Part shown: positions 5,707 to 6,773 of the stretch, piece after piece | How the letters are laid out: every line of letters starts with the position of its first letter | How positions within the stretch are numbered: the stretch's first letter is position 1 | Assembly: GCA_015494505.1 (NCBI GenBank) | Contig: WGBB01000022.1 | Span: forward strand, 1 to 6,773 | Direction: 5' to 3' | DNA length: 6,773 nt | Source: Nitratiruptor sp. | GTDB taxonomy: Bacteria > Campylobacterota > Campylobacteria > Campylobacterales > Nitratiruptoraceae | The notes under the pieces: model-generated | Seen by the model: the letters and a program-made list of their open reading frames with translations, nothing else | What the model was told of the DNA's origin: nothing | The model's database searches: none | Made by a program: the position numbers and the translations under genes

Positions 5707-6773
5707 TGGCGTCCTTTAAGCGAAGTTCTTCTTTGACATCTTTGTAGCTGACAGCTTCGATATAGATCTCAAACCTATTTGGAATTGTATCCAAAACCAC
5801 AATCGGTGACAAACTGTACTCTCCGTCTATGTCACGCCTAATGCGCTGCTCCAGCTCCCAGTCAAGCCCCTGAAAATAGAGCTCTTTGAGATCTTGGACA
5901 TCTACGTAGCGGCGTAGGAAGTCGATATCGATGATGCGTATTTCGTCGCGATTGGCGTAGCCGACGCCGTCGATGACCTCTTCGATGCGCGCTTTTGCGT
6001 AGTCACGGCGCAGATGCGAGTAGCTGAGGATATAGCTTGGCACCACCCTTTTATCCACACGCACGAAGGCTCTGAGCAATCGGTAGTTCAAAAAGCGCTT
6101 GCGCACTATCGTATAGTCGATGCCCTGCTCCTCGAGCTCCATGCGCTTTGAGTACATCGTCAAGCGCTCTTCGATGGAAGCCGGCAAGATACGCTGCGTA
6201 ACGGGACAGAGCATCTCATCCATAATCACCTCTTGCTTGGCACGCTGCTGCGCGAGACCAAAGATGCAGCCGCAGTAGTCCTGGCGGTAGAGCTTTTGTT
6301 CTTTAGTCACTTTCGCTTGCTGCTGGGTGCCGCCAAAGCTTCTAAAATCTTCGAAGACAAACTCCGTCCCAAGCTCATTATCCACCCGCTTAGCACTTGC
6401 TTGGAGCTGCTCTTGGGATTTGAGAGGACTTACTAGTAGCGTAGTGGTGTAACGCTTGTGGCCAAGCTCCTTGGCCTTGCGCGCCGCCACCTCAAGACGC
6501 CTATCGAAGCAGACCCGACAGCGCTCCCCTTTTTCCGGCTCGTTTTCGAGTCCTCGCACGGCTTTGAGCCACTCTTCATAGTCGTACTCGCCCTCCAAAA
6601 GTGGGATGCCGAGCCGCTTGCAGCTGCGCTCCACATCCAAAAGGCGCAAGCGATATTCGCTATAGGGATGGATGTTTGGGTCGTAGAAAAACCCCACCAT
6701 CTCTTCGTTTGTGTACTTTTCTTTGAGCTTTTCCAAAAAGAAGTGGCTATCGACACTGCAGCAGATGTGTACC
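5699..6773 (-). CDS. queH: epoxyqueuosine reductase QueH (5' end beyond right edge)
   Basis: QueH (DUF208 family) reduces epoxyqueuosine to queuosine at the wobble base of GUN-anticodon tRNAs. It is unrelated to the cobalamin enzyme QueG that does the same job. There are 357 visible residues. The frame is open to the edge, and the first codons read VHICCSVDSHFF, holding the family's double cysteine. Further cysteines are CRVCFDRRL (visible residues 85 and 88) and DYCGC (167 and 169). Together these fit the iron-sulfur/iron site of QueH. A TTG at 6736 is not the start, because beginning there would remove the double cysteine; probably only a few N-terminal residues are missing. The protein continues about 170 residues past the core, with many charged residues and no cysteine after the one in LCPVT. 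This tail is unassigned. It is the first visible gene of the block and overlaps fabZ by 8 bases. Confidence 0.92.
   Translation of the reverse strand, partial: VHICCSVDSHFFLEKLKEKYTNEEMVGFFYDPNIHPYSEYRLRLLDVERSCKRLGIPLLEGEYDYEEWLKAVRGLENEPEKGERCRVCFDRRLEVAARKAKELGHKRYTTTLLVSPLKSQEQLQASAKRVDNELGTEFVFEDFRSFGGTQQQAKVTKEQKLYRQDYCGCIFGLAQQRAKQEVIMDEMLCPVTQRILPASIEERLTMYSKRMELEEQGIDYTIVRKRFLNYRLLRAFVRVDKRVVPSYILSYSHLRRDYAKARIEEVIDGVGYANRDEIRIIDIDFLRRYVDVQDLKELYFQGLDWELEQRIRRDIDGEYSLSPIVVLDTIPNRFEIYIEAVSYKDVKEELRLKDANA
5712..5717 (-). promoter_or_regulatory. ribosome binding site of fabZ, inside the 3' end of queH
   Basis: The minus strand reads AAAGGA five bases before ATG 5706. The site lies within the last codons of queH, so fabZ can initiate despite the 8-base overlap. 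Confidence 0.7.

Noticed and set aside
5239..5736. A 165-residue plus-strand open frame opposite fabZ
   Set aside because: It is the antisense shadow of fabZ and of the ends of lpxA and queH; no family resemblance.
6433..6756. A 107-residue minus-strand open frame within queH
   Set aside because: It is in a different frame from the conserved QueH reading and lacks any recognisable motif.

Overview
This window is a compact block of housekeeping genes, all on the minus strand and transcribed from right to left: queH, fabZ, lpxA, clpX, mreB, mreC, carB. The gene order fabZ-lpxA-clpX-mreB-mreC with carB close downstream is, from memory, characteristic of Campylobacterota (the former Epsilonproteobacteria, e.g. 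Campylobacter and Helicobacter). The protein sequences also resemble that group, especially MreB, LpxA, and QueH with its long C-terminal tail. Base composition is moderate: a 60-base line I counted in mreB is 38/60 G+C, while three lines around the lpxA/clpX junction are each 24/60. That looks too G+C-rich for C. jejuni or H. pylori and suggests an environmental or Wolinella-like lineage. The genus is an inference and is not resolved.

Layout, in transcription order from the right edge. queH (epoxyqueuosine reductase, last step of queuosine synthesis in tRNA) runs off the right edge and lacks only its first few codons. It overlaps fabZ (3-hydroxyacyl-ACP dehydratase) by 8 bases. Next come lpxA (first acyltransferase of lipid A synthesis), clpX (protease unfoldase, whose ATG directly abuts the lpxA stop), mreB (actin-like cell-shape protein) and mreC (its membrane partner, overlapping mreB by 8 bases). 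After a 43-base gap comes carB (carbamoyl-phosphate synthase large subunit), which is cut by the left edge after 471 codons.

The spacing (8-base overlap, 11, 0 and 9 bases, 8-base overlap) indicates one co-transcribed unit from queH to mreC. carB is probably also read through, but the 43-base gap has a good candidate promoter of the epsilonproteobacterial type, so it may have its own start. FabZ and LpxA use the same substrate pool, (R)-3-hydroxyacyl-ACP, which feeds phospholipid and lipid A respectively. MreB and MreC organise cell-wall growth. The middle of the window is therefore an envelope-building module with a protease regulator inside it, flanked by tRNA modification and pyrimidine/arginine metabolism.

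I corrected three apparent start sites. mreB should start at ATG 3232, not GTG 3238. lpxA should start at ATG 5248, not GTG 5263. queH has no true start in the window, because the TTG at 6736 is internal and the conserved double-cysteine motif lies upstream of it. I found no RNA gene, mobile element, CRISPR array, long repeat or convincing terminator, and no stretch above 43 bases without a gene. I see no undescribed system here. The findings are modest points of gene structure and regulation.
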